Source: Thalassotalea_F euphylliae (lineage in GTDB: Bacteria > Pseudomonadota > Gammaproteobacteria > Enterobacterales > Alteromonadaceae). Taken from it: a stretch of DNA of 64,000 nt. A program made the translations under genes and the position numbers. Under the pieces are notes generated by a model, which was not told where the DNA came from, searched no databases, and was given only the letters and a program-made list of their open reading frames with translations. Below, one piece after another: positions 51,659-61,400 of the stretch (position 1 is the stretch's first letter; each line of letters starts with the position of its first letter). The stretch spans positions 62,001 through 126,000 of the forward strand of contig NZ_JBHUIB010000003.1 in assembly GCF_042682785.1 (NCBI RefSeq), given 5' to 3'.

Positions 51659-52013
51659 ATACATCGTTTTGCTCGGACCAAATACGCAAGCTGTCAAGGA
51701 TATCTAATGCTGAACGACCAAAGTCAGTTAATTGATAGGTGACAGCAATAGGGCGTTCTTCGACAACTTTACGAATAACCATGTCGCGTGATTCGAGTTC
51801 TTTCAAACGTTGGTCTATCATTTTTTTACTGGCACCGCCAAGCATGCGACATAAATCATTAAAGCGAACTGGCTCGTCTTTGAGGTGATAAATAATGGAA
51901 CCGGTCCACTTGCCACCAATTAAGCGCATACCTTTTTCGATTGCGCATGGCTCAGTGCAAACATTTAATGTTTTTTTTCGTCCCTTACTATCTGTTTTTA
52001 CAACACTTTCCAA
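51657..52013 (-). CDS. HxlR-family transcriptional regulator
   Basis: A 118-residue winged-helix regulator: GMRLIGGKWTGSIIYHLKDE, then RFNDLCRMLGGASKKMIDQRL and TYQLTDFGRSALDIL. Cys23 in EPCAIEKGM occupies the place of the redox-sensing cysteine of HypR/YodB-type regulators, so quinone, aldehyde or disulfide stress sensing is likely. It is divergent from mdaB, and the gap has repeated GGTTACTAAAA elements. Confidence 0.93.
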   Translation of the reverse strand: MESVVKTDSKGRKKTLNVCTEPCAIEKGMRLIGGKWTGSIIYHLKDEPVRFNDLCRMLGGASKKMIDQRLKELESRDMVIRKVVEERPIAVTYQLTDFGRSALDILDSLRIWSEQNDV

Positions 52014-52036
52014 AAGTCAGGCTCCAAATTTAAGGT

Positions 52037-52083
52037 GGTTACTAAAAGGTGACTGGTTGATAGAAGTTAAAAGGTTACTAAAA
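52037..52083. promoter_or_regulatory. Direct repeats upstream of mdaB and hxlR
   Basis: GGTTACTAAAA occurs identically at 52037-52047 and 52073-52083, with a related AAAAGGTGACT from 52044 on. The 36-base repeat distance is more than three helical turns. A likely operator for the HxlR protein. Confidence 0.5.
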
Positions 52084-52178
52084 TATACCACATAAAAGTT
52101 CTTAAACCCAAACCATTAAAACAGTTCACGCCATGAAAGCTTTGCTTTAGGTCTGTGGTCGTTTTAGGAGAAAGTTAG

Positions 52179-52763
52179 ATGAGTAATGTATTAATTATTA
52201 ATGCCCATCAGTATTACCCGTTCGCAGAAGGAAAACTAAATGCTTCCTTAGTCGATATTGCTGTCAGTAAATTGCAGGCAAAAGGCCATGAAATACGTGT
52301 TGTTACGATGACAGAAGACATCGATGTTGATCAGGAGTTAGAAAATCATACATGGGCAGATATTGTGCTGCTGCAAAGCCCAGTCAATTGGATGGGCGTT
52401 CCTTGGACGTTTAAAAAATACATGGATGAAGTTTACACCGCAGGCATGGCGGGCGCACTGTGTGCAGGAGATGGTCGCACCAGCGAAAACCCTACCGCTA
52501 ACTACGGTGCTGGCGGCACCATGTCAGGTAAAAAATATATGCTCTCACTCACGTTTAATGCGCCTAAAGCATCATTTGATGATGAAAGTGAATACCTTTT
52601 CCAGGGCAAAAGCGTGGATGATTTGTGGTTTCCAATGCATATGAACTTTCGCTTTTTTGATATGCAAGCTTTACCTACTTTTGCTTGTTACGACGTGATG
52701 AAAAACCCTGATATTGAGAATGACTTTACGCGTTTTGAAGCACACCTTAACGAGCACTTCTAG
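52179..52763 (+). CDS. mdaB: NAD(P)H-dependent quinone reductase, MdaB family
   Basis: A 194-residue flavodoxin-fold protein: VLIINAHQYYPFAEGKLNAS, LLQSPVNWMGVPWTFKKYMD, then YGAGGTMSGKKYMLSLTFNAP and LPTFACYDVMKNPDIEND. This is the pattern of E. coli MdaB, which reduces quinones by two electrons with FAD and NADPH. Divergent from HxlR and followed by a GST, it belongs to an electrophile-defence group. Confidence 0.95.
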   Translation: MSNVLIINAHQYYPFAEGKLNASLVDIAVSKLQAKGHEIRVVTMTEDIDVDQELENHTWADIVLLQSPVNWMGVPWTFKKYMDEVYTAGMAGALCAGDGRTSENPTANYGAGGTMSGKKYMLSLTFNAPKASFDDESEYLFQGKSVDDLWFPMHMNFRFFDMQALPTFACYDVMKNPDIENDFTRFEAHLNEHF

Positions 52764-52827
52764 ACACCGTTAAAAACATTCTAATTGAACTATGGAAAAT
52801 AAGAATATCAGATTCAAGGGGCATGAA

Positions 52828-53553
52828 ATGAGTAAACAAGCGGATATACACCTTTATACAGCGTCAACGATGAACGGCTGGAAACCTGTCATTTTTTTGG
52901 AAGAGGCTGGCGTAGATTACGACTTAACGTATATCGATTTTGCCAAGCAAGAACAAAAAGCGCCTGATTACGTCAAGTTAAATCCCAACGGACGTATCCC
53001 AACGATCGTCGATCGCAGTAATGACGATTTTGTTGTTTTTGAGTCAGGGGCAATACTTTGGTATTTGGCTGAAAAATACGGCGTGTTTTTACCGAAAGAG
53101 CAAAAAGCAAAGTCGGAAACACTGCAGTGGCTAATGTTTCAAATGGGTGGCGTTGGGCCGATGATGGGACAGGCAATGTATTTTCAGCGCATTGCGGCCA
53201 AACAAGGTGAAGAACATCCTTTTGCAATAAAACGTTATGTCGATGAAAGTCGCCGGTTGATGGAAGTACTTAATACCCGTCTTGAAGGCCGACAATACCT
53301 TGTTAACGATGAATTCACCGTCGCAGATATGGCAATGTACCCATGGGCTCGTGCCTATTATTGGGCAAATGTCTCGGTAGATGGCTTACCTCATCTTCAA
53401 GCATGGTTTGATCGCATTGATGCTCGTCCCGCTACACAAAAAGCGTTGGAAATACCAAAGCCGTTTTGGGCATTCTTTGGCAAGGGCGATGTTGAAGCCT
53501 TTGAGCGAGAAAATGCCGCTCGATTTAAGGCCGACGTTAAACCTAGCAAATAA
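52828..53553 (+). CDS. Glutathione S-transferase
   Basis: A 241-residue GST of the YfcG/Ure2-like kind: ASTMNGWKPVIFLEEAGVDYD at the thioredoxin fold (Asn in place of catalytic Cys/Ser is typical of nu-class), LNPNGRIPTIVD, FESGAILWYLAEKYG, then a helical domain (FTVADMAMYPWARAYYW). The start at 52828 follows AGGGGC; an ATG at 52792 is less fit. It starts 64 bases after mdaB, probably cotranscribed. Confidence 0.94.
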   Translation: MSKQADIHLYTASTMNGWKPVIFLEEAGVDYDLTYIDFAKQEQKAPDYVKLNPNGRIPTIVDRSNDDFVVFESGAILWYLAEKYGVFLPKEQKAKSETLQWLMFQMGGVGPMMGQAMYFQRIAAKQGEEHPFAIKRYVDESRRLMEVLNTRLEGRQYLVNDEFTVADMAMYPWARAYYWANVSVDGLPHLQAWFDRIDARPATQKALEIPKPFWAFFGKGDVEAFERENAARFKADVKPSK

Positions 53554-53660
53554 GTAAACAGCATAGAAATACCTAGCAGCATAGTAAGCTATTGAAAGAA
53601 ATGAAATTGTCTTAAATCCGCACTATGCTGTTTTTATAATGATAAAAAATGGAAAGCTTT

Positions 53661-54329
53661 ATGACGCCAAATAGTTCCACCGTAAATGAAAGTGAAATTC
53701 GTGATAAACGCATTTTGCTGTTGTTTGCTCACCCCTCACAGCACCGCTCGGAAATTAACGCACCACTGTTTAAAGCAGCACAAGAATTAGACTATGTGAC
53801 AGCCGTTGATCTATATGCGGAATACCCTAGATTTGAGATCAATATCGAGCGTGAGCAGAAAAGACTATTGGCTCATGATGTCGTCTTGTTTCAGTTTCCA
53901 TTTTATTGGTATTCAACGCCATCAATTCTTAAAGAATGGCAAGACCTCGTTCTTGAGTATGGTTTTGCTTACGGTCATGAGGGTAAAGCACTTCACGGCA
54001 AAACGTTTATCACCGCAATTACAGCGGGTGGTAAAGAAGATGCCTATCGCGCGCAAGGCTATAATCACTTCACGGTGAGAGAGCTGCTGCAACCGTTAGA
54101 ACAAACGGCTCGCTTGACAGGCATGGAGTATTTACCGCCATTCGCTTTATTTGGGAGCCGTTCGGCGGTAGAAGAAGACCGTCTAACCGAGCATTTGCAG
54201 AAATGGCGATTGTTGCTTGAGCATCTTCATTTAAACAAGATTGACCTGCAAAAAGCAGAGTCACTGACCACGATCAATGACCTTTGCACGATGAATTTAG
54301 CTGAATCAGTGTCAGCGAATAAGGAGTAA
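53661..54329 (+). CDS. KefG-like NAD(P)H oxidoreductase, potassium-efflux ancillary protein
   Basis: A 222-residue flavodoxin-like protein: ILLLFAHPSQHRSEINAPLF, then FQFPFYWYSTPSILKEWQD and GKTFITAITAGGKEDAYRAQG. KefF and KefG are cytoplasmic partners that activate KefC and KefB; KefF also reduces quinones. The start at 53661 follows GGAAAG. It lies four bases before the antiporter gene, as kefG-kefB is organised. Confidence 0.93.
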   Translation: MTPNSSTVNESEIRDKRILLLFAHPSQHRSEINAPLFKAAQELDYVTAVDLYAEYPRFEINIEREQKRLLAHDVVLFQFPFYWYSTPSILKEWQDLVLEYGFAYGHEGKALHGKTFITAITAGGKEDAYRAQGYNHFTVRELLQPLEQTARLTGMEYLPPFALFGSRSAVEEDRLTEHLQKWRLLLEHLHLNKIDLQKAESLTTINDLCTMNLAESVSANKE

Positions 54330-54333
54330 CGCC

Positions 54334-56244
54334 ATGACCCTTTATTTTGTGCAAGCATTTATTTACTTAGCTGCAGCGGTCATTGCTGTTCCTTTAGCGA
54401 AAAAACTGGGTTTAGGTAGCGTATTAGGTTATTTGATTGCAGGCGTTATTATAGGCCCTGTTGCAGGCTTTGTCGGCGCGGAAACAGTCACCATTCAACA
54501 CTTTGCTGAATTTGGCGTCGTTATGATGTTGTTTTTGGTTGGCCTTGAGCTTGAACCCAAAATGCTGTGGCAAATGCGTAATCGGCTATTGGGTTTAGGC
54601 GGTATGCAAGTTGGGTTGACGACATTGTTAATCACCGGCGTTGCTTTACTTTTCAATCAGCCGTTTAGCGTTGCGTTAGCGATTGGCCTTATCTTCTCTC
54701 TTTCGTCTACCGCTATTGTGCTTCAAACCTTTAATGAAAAGGGGTTAACGAAAACCGAAGGGGGCAACAATGCGTTTTCTGTATTGTTAATGCAAGATAT
54801 AGCCGTTATTCCTATGCTTGCTTTTATGCCTATGCTGGCATTACCTGAATTGGTTGAAGCTGCAAAGAGTATGCAAGCCGCAGCTGAACATCATGAAGAA
54901 TTGAGCCTAGTTGCAGGGTTACCAACTTGGGGCTATGCATTAGCCATTTTAGGCAGCATATCGGGTGTTATTGTGCTAGGTCACTTCTTAAGTCGTCCAC
55001 TGTTTCATTACGTCGCAAGCTCTGGCTTACGTGAGATATTTGTCGCCATGGCCTTGCTGTTAGTGATTGGTATTGCAGCATTGATGGGCTTGGTTGGCTT
55101 GTCTCCCGCACTTGGAACTTTCCTAGCAGGTGTTGTTCTGGCTAACAGTGAGTTTAGACATGAACTCGAATCCAACATTGAACCGTTCAAAGGATTACTG
55201 CTTGGCTTATTCTTTATCACAGTGGGTGCAGGTATAAACTTTAGTACACTGTCTGAAAACGCTGGCTTGATTGTCATGCTTACTCTCGCTGTCATGATAG
55301 GTAAAGCAGGCATACTGTGGTTCTTAGCAGTTATCTTCAAAATTAAAAACAGTAACCGCTGGCTATTTGCGCTGAGCTTGGCCCAAGCCGGTGAATTTGG
55401 TTTTGTGCTATTGAGTTTTAGTGTTCAAAACCACGTTATTCCAAACGACATTATTGCGATTTTGCAGTTAGTCGTGGCGATTTCCATGTTCCTTACGCCA
55501 CTATTATTTATCTTCTATGAAAAGGTTATCATCCCTCGTTACCAGCAAGGTGAAGGGGAAAAAGAGTTTGATAACATAGAGGAAAAAGGTCAGGTAATCA
55601 TTGCTGGTGTTGGTCGATTTGGACAAATTGTAAATCGTCTGCTCGTGGCTAATGGTGTGCACACCGTAGTACTCGACCATGAGGCTTCGCAGGTTGAGAA
55701 CCTACGAAAAATAAACATCAAAACCTATTTTGGTGATGCCACTCGACCAGAACTTTTGCATACCGCAGGTATTGAAGAGGCTGCCATGTTAGTCGTTGCT
55801 ATTGATAATCGAGAAGCGGCGAAAGAGTTAACGCATTACGTTAAGCACACCTATCCACATGTGAAAATATTAGCGAGAGCATTTGATAAAGGCCACAGCT
55901 ATGAACTCAGAGAGGCTGGCGCAGATGAAATTGTCAATGAAACATACTTCTCCGCATTGGAGCTTGGCGCTAAAGCAATGCAGGAGCTAGGGTTTCACCC
56001 ATTCCAAGTGGAGCAAAAGCGTCAAACCTTCTGTAAAACTGAACATGAAGCATCTGAACATTTATATGAACAATGGAAAGGTGGTAGTGAAGGGCAACAG
56101 TTCGACCCGAGTTATCAGAAACTTTTCATACAGTTAGAGGATACGATCAAAGAGGCAATGAAGAAAGATCGTATGGATAAACATCATAGCGATGAGCGTG
56201 GCTGGACACCGCCGCCTAAAGGCTACGAAAGTAAGTTTGAGTAG
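54334..56244 (+). CDS. KefB/KefC-like CPA2 cation:proton antiporter
   Basis: A 636-residue protein: about twelve membrane helices in residues 1-385 (VLGYLIAGVIIGPVAGF, LGTFLAGVVLANSEFRHELE near 260-290) and a cytosolic TrkA-N/RCK domain from about 420 (VIIAGVGRFGQIVNRLL, then FGDATRPELLHTAGI). KefB/C carry out K+ efflux in exchange for protons and are gated by glutathione adducts to lower cytosolic pH during electrophile stress. The neighbouring GST and KefG-like genes support that role. Confidence 0.95.
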   Translation: MTLYFVQAFIYLAAAVIAVPLAKKLGLGSVLGYLIAGVIIGPVAGFVGAETVTIQHFAEFGVVMMLFLVGLELEPKMLWQMRNRLLGLGGMQVGLTTLLITGVALLFNQPFSVALAIGLIFSLSSTAIVLQTFNEKGLTKTEGGNNAFSVLLMQDIAVIPMLAFMPMLALPELVEAAKSMQAAAEHHEELSLVAGLPTWGYALAILGSISGVIVLGHFLSRPLFHYVASSGLREIFVAMALLLVIGIAALMGLVGLSPALGTFLAGVVLANSEFRHELESNIEPFKGLLLGLFFITVGAGINFSTLSENAGLIVMLTLAVMIGKAGILWFLAVIFKIKNSNRWLFALSLAQAGEFGFVLLSFSVQNHVIPNDIIAILQLVVAISMFLTPLLFIFYEKVIIPRYQQGEGEKEFDNIEEKGQVIIAGVGRFGQIVNRLLVANGVHTVVLDHEASQVENLRKINIKTYFGDATRPELLHTAGIEEAAMLVVAIDNREAAKELTHYVKHTYPHVKILARAFDKGHSYELREAGADEIVNETYFSALELGAKAMQELGFHPFQVEQKRQTFCKTEHEASEHLYEQWKGGSEGQQFDPSYQKLFIQLEDTIKEAMKKDRMDKHHSDERGWTPPPKGYESKFE

Positions 56245-56267
56245 TCTTACTAGATTCAAAGTAAATG

Positions 56268-56296
56268 AAAAAGAGGGCTATTGCAGCCCTCTTTTG
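56268..56296 (+). terminator. Rho-independent terminator after the antiporter gene
   Basis: AAAAAGAGGGCT, loop ATTGC, AGCCCTCTTTT: a strong stem 24 bases after the stop. Confidence 0.9.
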
Positions 56297-56441
56297 TTAT
56301 CTGCGTTTTGTTAAAAAGCGTTTACTTTTGATTTCAATGTTACTGACAGGAATAAAGTAAGTGATAACAAATAGCTAAGTCGCAGGGTTTTGTCGATGAG
56401 TGACTATTTACAGAATTGGAAGTTTTAGCTATCTTGCTAGT

Positions 56442-57170
56442 ATGAAGTTTAGTGTTTTATGTCTACTCTCGTTCTTTATTTTGGTCGCGTCAGCGCAAGC
56501 AAAACAAGAAGATATTGTCGCTTGTATTGATGATCACCCCCCTTATCAGTACTTGGCAGAAGTGCCGTACGGCACCCATATTGCTGCACTCCAAACACTC
56601 GCTAAAATTCTCGATAGAAATCTCGTTTATGTTCGTTCACCTAACTTCGCTCGTTGTGTTGCCATGCTTAAATCTGGTGAAGTTGATGTGGTTGCTGGTT
56701 TGAATATCACTGAAGAGCGCAAAGCTTTTGCATTTTGGGCGCCATTTAAAATGGCGGATGAATTAAACGTGATTACTAAAAAAGATATCACAATCGAAAA
56801 GTACGACGACTTTAGAGGCAAAATCATAGGTATACCGCGCGGTTCAACTTACTTTTATAAATTTGATAATGACGACACATTAAATAAAGTGTCTATTCAA
56901 AGTGAACGTGTTGGTTTTTCACTGATATTGAAAGAGCGAATCGATTTAATTATGGCTAGCCAACAGGTACTAGATTCACACATAACAGATATCAAAAAAG
57001 CAGAATTGAAAATATCTCCTATTTCTTTGTACGAACTTCGGGCTAAAGAAACCTACTTTGGCTTCAGCAAAAAACATCGATTGTCGTTAAGTGATGAAGA
57101 AATCGCGTTTAAAACCCTTGATGCGTTTAAGCGCGGCGTCTTTTTGTTACCTCCGGAAGCCGAACAATAA
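56442..57170 (+). CDS. Orphan periplasmic amino-acid-binding-like protein (SBP_bac_3)
   Basis: A 242-residue exported protein with signal peptide (MKFSVLCLLSFFILVASAQA). The mature part shows the family-3 binding pattern (VACIDDHPPYQYLAEVPYGT, then LKSGEVDVVAGLNITEERKA and FRGKIIGIPRGSTYFYKF). No permease or ATPase is near, so a sensor or solute-scavenging role is possible. The start at 56442 gives the signal peptide; a GTG at 56400 is less likely. Confidence 0.88.
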   Translation: MKFSVLCLLSFFILVASAQAKQEDIVACIDDHPPYQYLAEVPYGTHIAALQTLAKILDRNLVYVRSPNFARCVAMLKSGEVDVVAGLNITEERKAFAFWAPFKMADELNVITKKDITIEKYDDFRGKIIGIPRGSTYFYKFDNDDTLNKVSIQSERVGFSLILKERIDLIMASQQVLDSHITDIKKAELKISPISLYELRAKETYFGFSKKHRLSLSDEEIAFKTLDAFKRGVFLLPPEAEQ

Positions 57171-57171
57171 A

Positions 57172-57197
57172 CCTCGCTTTAGCGAGTAGGCTTTTTT
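57172..57197 (+). terminator. Rho-independent terminator after the binding protein
   Basis: CTCGCT, loop TT, AGCGAG, then TAGGC and six T residues. The stem is short but GC-rich. Confidence 0.75.
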
Positions 57198-57285
57198 ATT
57201 AAATCTCACAACGTTCATCAAAACAAAAGCACGCCTGACATTTATTATACCTATCACGTGCCATACTGACTGATAGTAAAAAGTG

Positions 57286-57302
57286 CTGTATATTTCATAC
57301 AG
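57286..57302. promoter_or_regulatory. 17-bp inverted repeat before the second RND operon
   Basis: CTGTAT, ATTTC, ATACAG: a perfect 6-bp dyad touching the putative Fur box. It resembles a LexA box but has nine bases between CTGT and ACAG instead of eight, so another regulator is more likely. Confidence 0.35.
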
Positions 57303-57321
57303 TTGATAATAATAATCATTT
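57302..57321 (+). promoter_or_regulatory. Putative Fur box before the second RND operon
   Basis: GTTGATAATAATAATCATTT matches 14 of 17 fixed positions of the Fur box (mismatches at 1, 2 and 13). It lies only nine bases before the start codon of the membrane fusion protein, in a place to block translation initiation or transcription. A match by eye. Confidence 0.55.
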
Positions 57322-57330
57322 GAGAAAATT

Positions 57331-58410
57331 ATGCGTTCAAACATTTTCTTTTCACTAGGCGTATTATCGCTGGGTGTTTTCTATCATTTAACCGCGATAG
57401 CGCAAGCGCTTACTGAAGTAGACGTGGTTTACCCTGAAGTGGAACAAAGTGCAGAACTGCTAACGCTGACGGGTACTGTTGAAGCAAAACAAAATGCTGA
57501 ACTAGCGCCATTGGAGTCTGGTGTTGTTGCAAGTTTGTATGTCGAAGCTGGTGATCATGTAGAGCAGGGGCAAAAGCTATTGGCTCTCGATAATAAACTT
57601 GCGGTGCTCAACGTTGCGCAAGCGGAAGCGGCATTAGTTGCTGCGCAGGTTGCGAAAGCTGAAGCTGAGCGTTTGTATCAAGAAGTTATTACACTATCTA
57701 AGCGTCAGCTGGTCGCAGAAACCTTAATGGGGGAGCGTAAAGCGGGTGTTGCTACAGCTGAAGCACAGTTGCTACGAGCGCAAGCAGAGCTGGATTTAGA
57801 GCGAGAAGTCCTGGCTCGCCACTCGCTATATGCACCTTTTACAGGCGTTATCGCACAGCGCAGTGTAGACCTTGGCGAATGGGTGACACAGCAAACAAAA
57901 GTGTTGAACCTTGTTTCAGAAGAGCAACTGAGGGTTAGCGTGGCTATTCCTCAAGAGTATTTTGGTCGGCTGCGCGGGAAAGACAATATTCCAGTTACCC
58001 TGACGCCTGATTTTGGTACGAGTGACAGTATTACCTCAGTGCTCACTCAAGTTGTTCGTGTTGCCAGTGGCATGAGCCGAACATTAACTGGCTATGTTGA
58101 TCTTCCGCGCGATACGCAATTAATCGCTGGTGTGTCAGTGCGTGTAGACGTTGAGATGCCTGGCAGCGAACAGCAAATTGTCTGGATACCTAAATCAGCT
58201 TTAAAAGAGCACCCTGATGGTGGGCGCAGTATTTTTGCAGTAGAAGCGAATAAAGCTAAGCGCTATGTGGTCAATGTTGTTGATCAGAAGAGCGGTTTTG
58301 TCGCCATTACTGGTGCACCGTCGCAATTGCCTTTAGTGACAACGGGTGTGGCATTGCTTAAACAGGATGAAGCCGTAAAAGTGAATAGCACAAGTGGAGT
58401 GCGCCCATGA
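57331..58410 (+). CDS. RND efflux periplasmic adaptor (membrane fusion protein)
   Basis: A 359-residue exported adaptor with signal peptide (cleavage near AIAQA). Lipoyl half (LAPLESGVVASLYVEAGDHV, then EQGQKLLALDNKLAVLNVAQ), Ala/Glu-rich hairpin at about 100-150, second half (LYAPFTGVIAQRSVDLGEWV). No lipobox. It overlaps the following pump gene by four bases. A putative Fur box lies just upstream, suggesting iron control. Confidence 0.94.
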   Translation: MRSNIFFSLGVLSLGVFYHLTAIAQALTEVDVVYPEVEQSAELLTLTGTVEAKQNAELAPLESGVVASLYVEAGDHVEQGQKLLALDNKLAVLNVAQAEAALVAAQVAKAEAERLYQEVITLSKRQLVAETLMGERKAGVATAEAQLLRAQAELDLEREVLARHSLYAPFTGVIAQRSVDLGEWVTQQTKVLNLVSEEQLRVSVAIPQEYFGRLRGKDNIPVTLTPDFGTSDSITSVLTQVVRVASGMSRTLTGYVDLPRDTQLIAGVSVRVDVEMPGSEQQIVWIPKSALKEHPDGGRSIFAVEANKAKRYVVNVVDQKSGFVAITGAPSQLPLVTTGVALLKQDEAVKVNSTSGVRP

Positions 58411-61400
58411 TTTCAGCAGCTGTTCATCGTGGCATTCTCGTCGCGGTAGCCGTGCTGATAAGCACAATTTTGGGTATTGTGGCGGCGTTGAATATTCCTG
58501 TTCAGATGATACCTGACTTGGAAGTGCGGACCATTACCGTACAAACAGGTTGGCCTGGCGCAACACCGCAAGATGTTGAAAAAGAGATTCTGATTGAGCA
58601 AGAGCGTTATTTACGTAGCTTGTCGAACCTAAAGCGCATGGTTTCCTATGCCGAAATGGGTGAAGCATCAATTCAGCTAGAATTCCCATTTGGCGTAGAT
58701 CCTAACGACGCCTTGATACGCGTCAACAATGCACTAAGCCAAGTTCCTGCATATCCCGAAAATGTTGATCAACCGCGATTAATTTCAAGTTCATTCTCAG
58801 GCAACGCCTTTATGTATTTTGTCTTAAAGCCACAAGCAGGAAACCCTCTAGGCTTAGATGTTGATCTATTACGAGATTACGCAGACGATTATATTCGCCC
58901 CAGAATGGAGAGTGTGCCGGGTGTCTCTGAGGTCGGTGTCGGCGGCGGTGCGCAGCGCCAGATCCAAATTAAGGTAGATGCAGCACGCCTAGCAAAACGT
59001 GGTATCAGTTTAGCGCAACTAAGAACGGCTATTCGTAATCGCAACAAAGATACATCGGCTGGTGATATTGAAAGTGGTAAAAGCCGATACTTACTCCGTG
59101 TTATCGGCCGTTTCGAGCATTTACCCGAGCTAGAAAATTTAATTATTAGTCGACAAGACGAGGCTAATATTTTACTCAAAGATGTAGCAACAGTGACGCT
59201 AGATCATTTTGAAACGCGGGGCTTGTCGTTCAAAGACGGTGAACGTTCAATAAGCCTCTCTGTGCGCCGTGAAAGTGGCTCCAATGTACTTGCGATAAAA
59301 GAGGGTATTCTGCCCGTTGTAGAGCAAATTAACCAAGAGCTGCTCGTGCAAAACGGCTTAGAGCTTATGCTGACAAGCGACGACGTAAAGTACGTTAAAA
59401 GCTCTCTTGAAAATGTCTGGTTTAACTTAGGCCTTGGCGCCTTGCTTGCCACACTGGTGATGTACTTCTTTTTGCGCTCAGGTAAAGCTACATTGGTTGG
59501 TGTTATTGGTATTCCACTATGTACTATTGCCGCGTTTATGGCGCTGATGATGTTTGGCAGAACCATTAATGTGATTTCCCTAGCGGGTGTCGCGTTTGCC
59601 ATCGGTATGACGGTTGATAACACTATCGTGGTGCTAGAAGCTATTGTGCAAGCTAAACGACAAGGCGTATCGAAGATTCAAGCGGCCATTAATGGCGTAA
59701 CCGACGTGTGGCCTGCAGTATTGGCATCAACTGCGACTACTGTACTTGTCTTTGCGCCAATTCTTTTTGTCGAGCAAGAAGCAGGTCAACTTTATTCTGA
59801 CATCGCCATTGCCATTTCTGGCGCCATTATAGCGTCAATGTTAGTCGCCATTTTTGTTGTACCTGTCGCATTAGCACGCCTGGGTAAGAAAGAAGATTTA
59901 AAGCAAGGCAAGCAGTTTACTTTGTCGAAAAAGTGGTTAGGGCTTGCGGCGTATTTCACCCGCTCTAAAGCACAAGCGCGTGCAGCAACCTTAATCTTTT
60001 TCGTGGCGATTTTAGGTGCGGCTTATTCGTTGATGCCAGCAGCAGAATACTTGCCGGAAGGGGAAGAGCCTAAAGCTTTCTCAATGATGATTGCACCGCC
60101 CAGTTACAACTTGTCTGAAATGAAGAAAATAGGTGCAGAACTTCGCACCTACTTTGATGCGTTTGTCGAAGCTGATAAGGCTGACTTCGTCGCTGGCAAA
60201 ACCAATATGCCGCCATTGGAATATTATTCTATGTCGGTGTCGGTTGGCCGCATTTGGTTTTTAAGTGCGCCGGTTGACCCTGCCAACATAAACCAGATGA
60301 TGACGGCAATCACAGAGAAATTCAGAAGCTACCCGGATATGCGTGCATTCTCTGCACGGGGCTCTATCATTTCCAGTAACGATGGCGGTACTCGTGCGGT
60401 AGCCGTCGATATCGCCGGCAGTGACATCACTGAACTTTACACGGCTGCAGATGCTGTATATCAGCAAGCGAATAAGCTTTTTGACAATCCGCAGATTAAT
60501 TCAGAACCTAATTCATTAACCCTCGATCAACCGTTGATTGAGATAAAACCGCGTTGGCAACGATTAGCCGAACTCGGTATTAACAATAATGATTTTGGCT
60601 ATGCAGTCGCCGCCATGAGTGATGGTGCTTATGTCGACGAGTTTATTCTTGATGACGATAAAGTCGATATCTTTATGTTTAGCGGCCAAGGTAATGAACA
60701 AAACTTATCTGAGCTGGCTTCTACGCCGATGGTGACACCGCAAGGACAAGTATTACCATTGCACGCTATGGCTGATTTAGTTGAAAGCAAAAATAGCAAC
60801 TCAATTCGCCGTGTTGACGGTAATCGAACCGTGACGGTTTACATCATTCCACCACGAGATGTTGCACTAGAAACTGCTGAGCAAGCCGTGCGTGAAGAGT
60901 TACTGCCAGCATTGTGGCGAGAAGGCAAAATTGCTCAGGGTATTAATGTTAGTATCAGTGGTGCTGCTGATCAGTTGGAAGCGACTAAAGCATCTCTATC
61001 TGGTAACTTTATTATTGCGCTTGTGCTGAGTTACTTATTACTTGTCGCCATATTTTCACATTGGCGTTATCCATTGTTTATATTAGCGACTGTGCCACTA
61101 GGTATGGCAGGTGGATTACTAGGCCTAGTGTTGGTTAATGGCATTAATGGCTTGCTCGCTAGCTTGGGGATGGCAGCCTACCATCAGCCGTTCGATATGA
61201 TCACCATGCTAGGATTCCTCATATTACTGGGCACAGTAGTGAATAACCCAATTCTTATTGTCGATCAGACACGTCGATTTGTCCTAGAAGGTATGAAGGT
61301 TAAAGACGCGGTATTAGAGTCTGTTGCTAAGCGGTTAAAGCCGATTTTAATGTCGACAGCGACGACGATATTTGGCTTAGCGCCCCTAGTGTTAATTCCG

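Noticed and set aside
55008..55340. 110-residue minus-strand open frame inside the antiporter gene
   Set aside because: Overlaps a long, well-recognised membrane protein and has no family resemblance or ribosome-binding site.
57286..57302. LexA (SOS) box before the second RND operon
   Set aside because: CTGT and ACAG are nine bases apart instead of eight, and RND genes are not usual SOS members; listed as a dyad of unknown owner.
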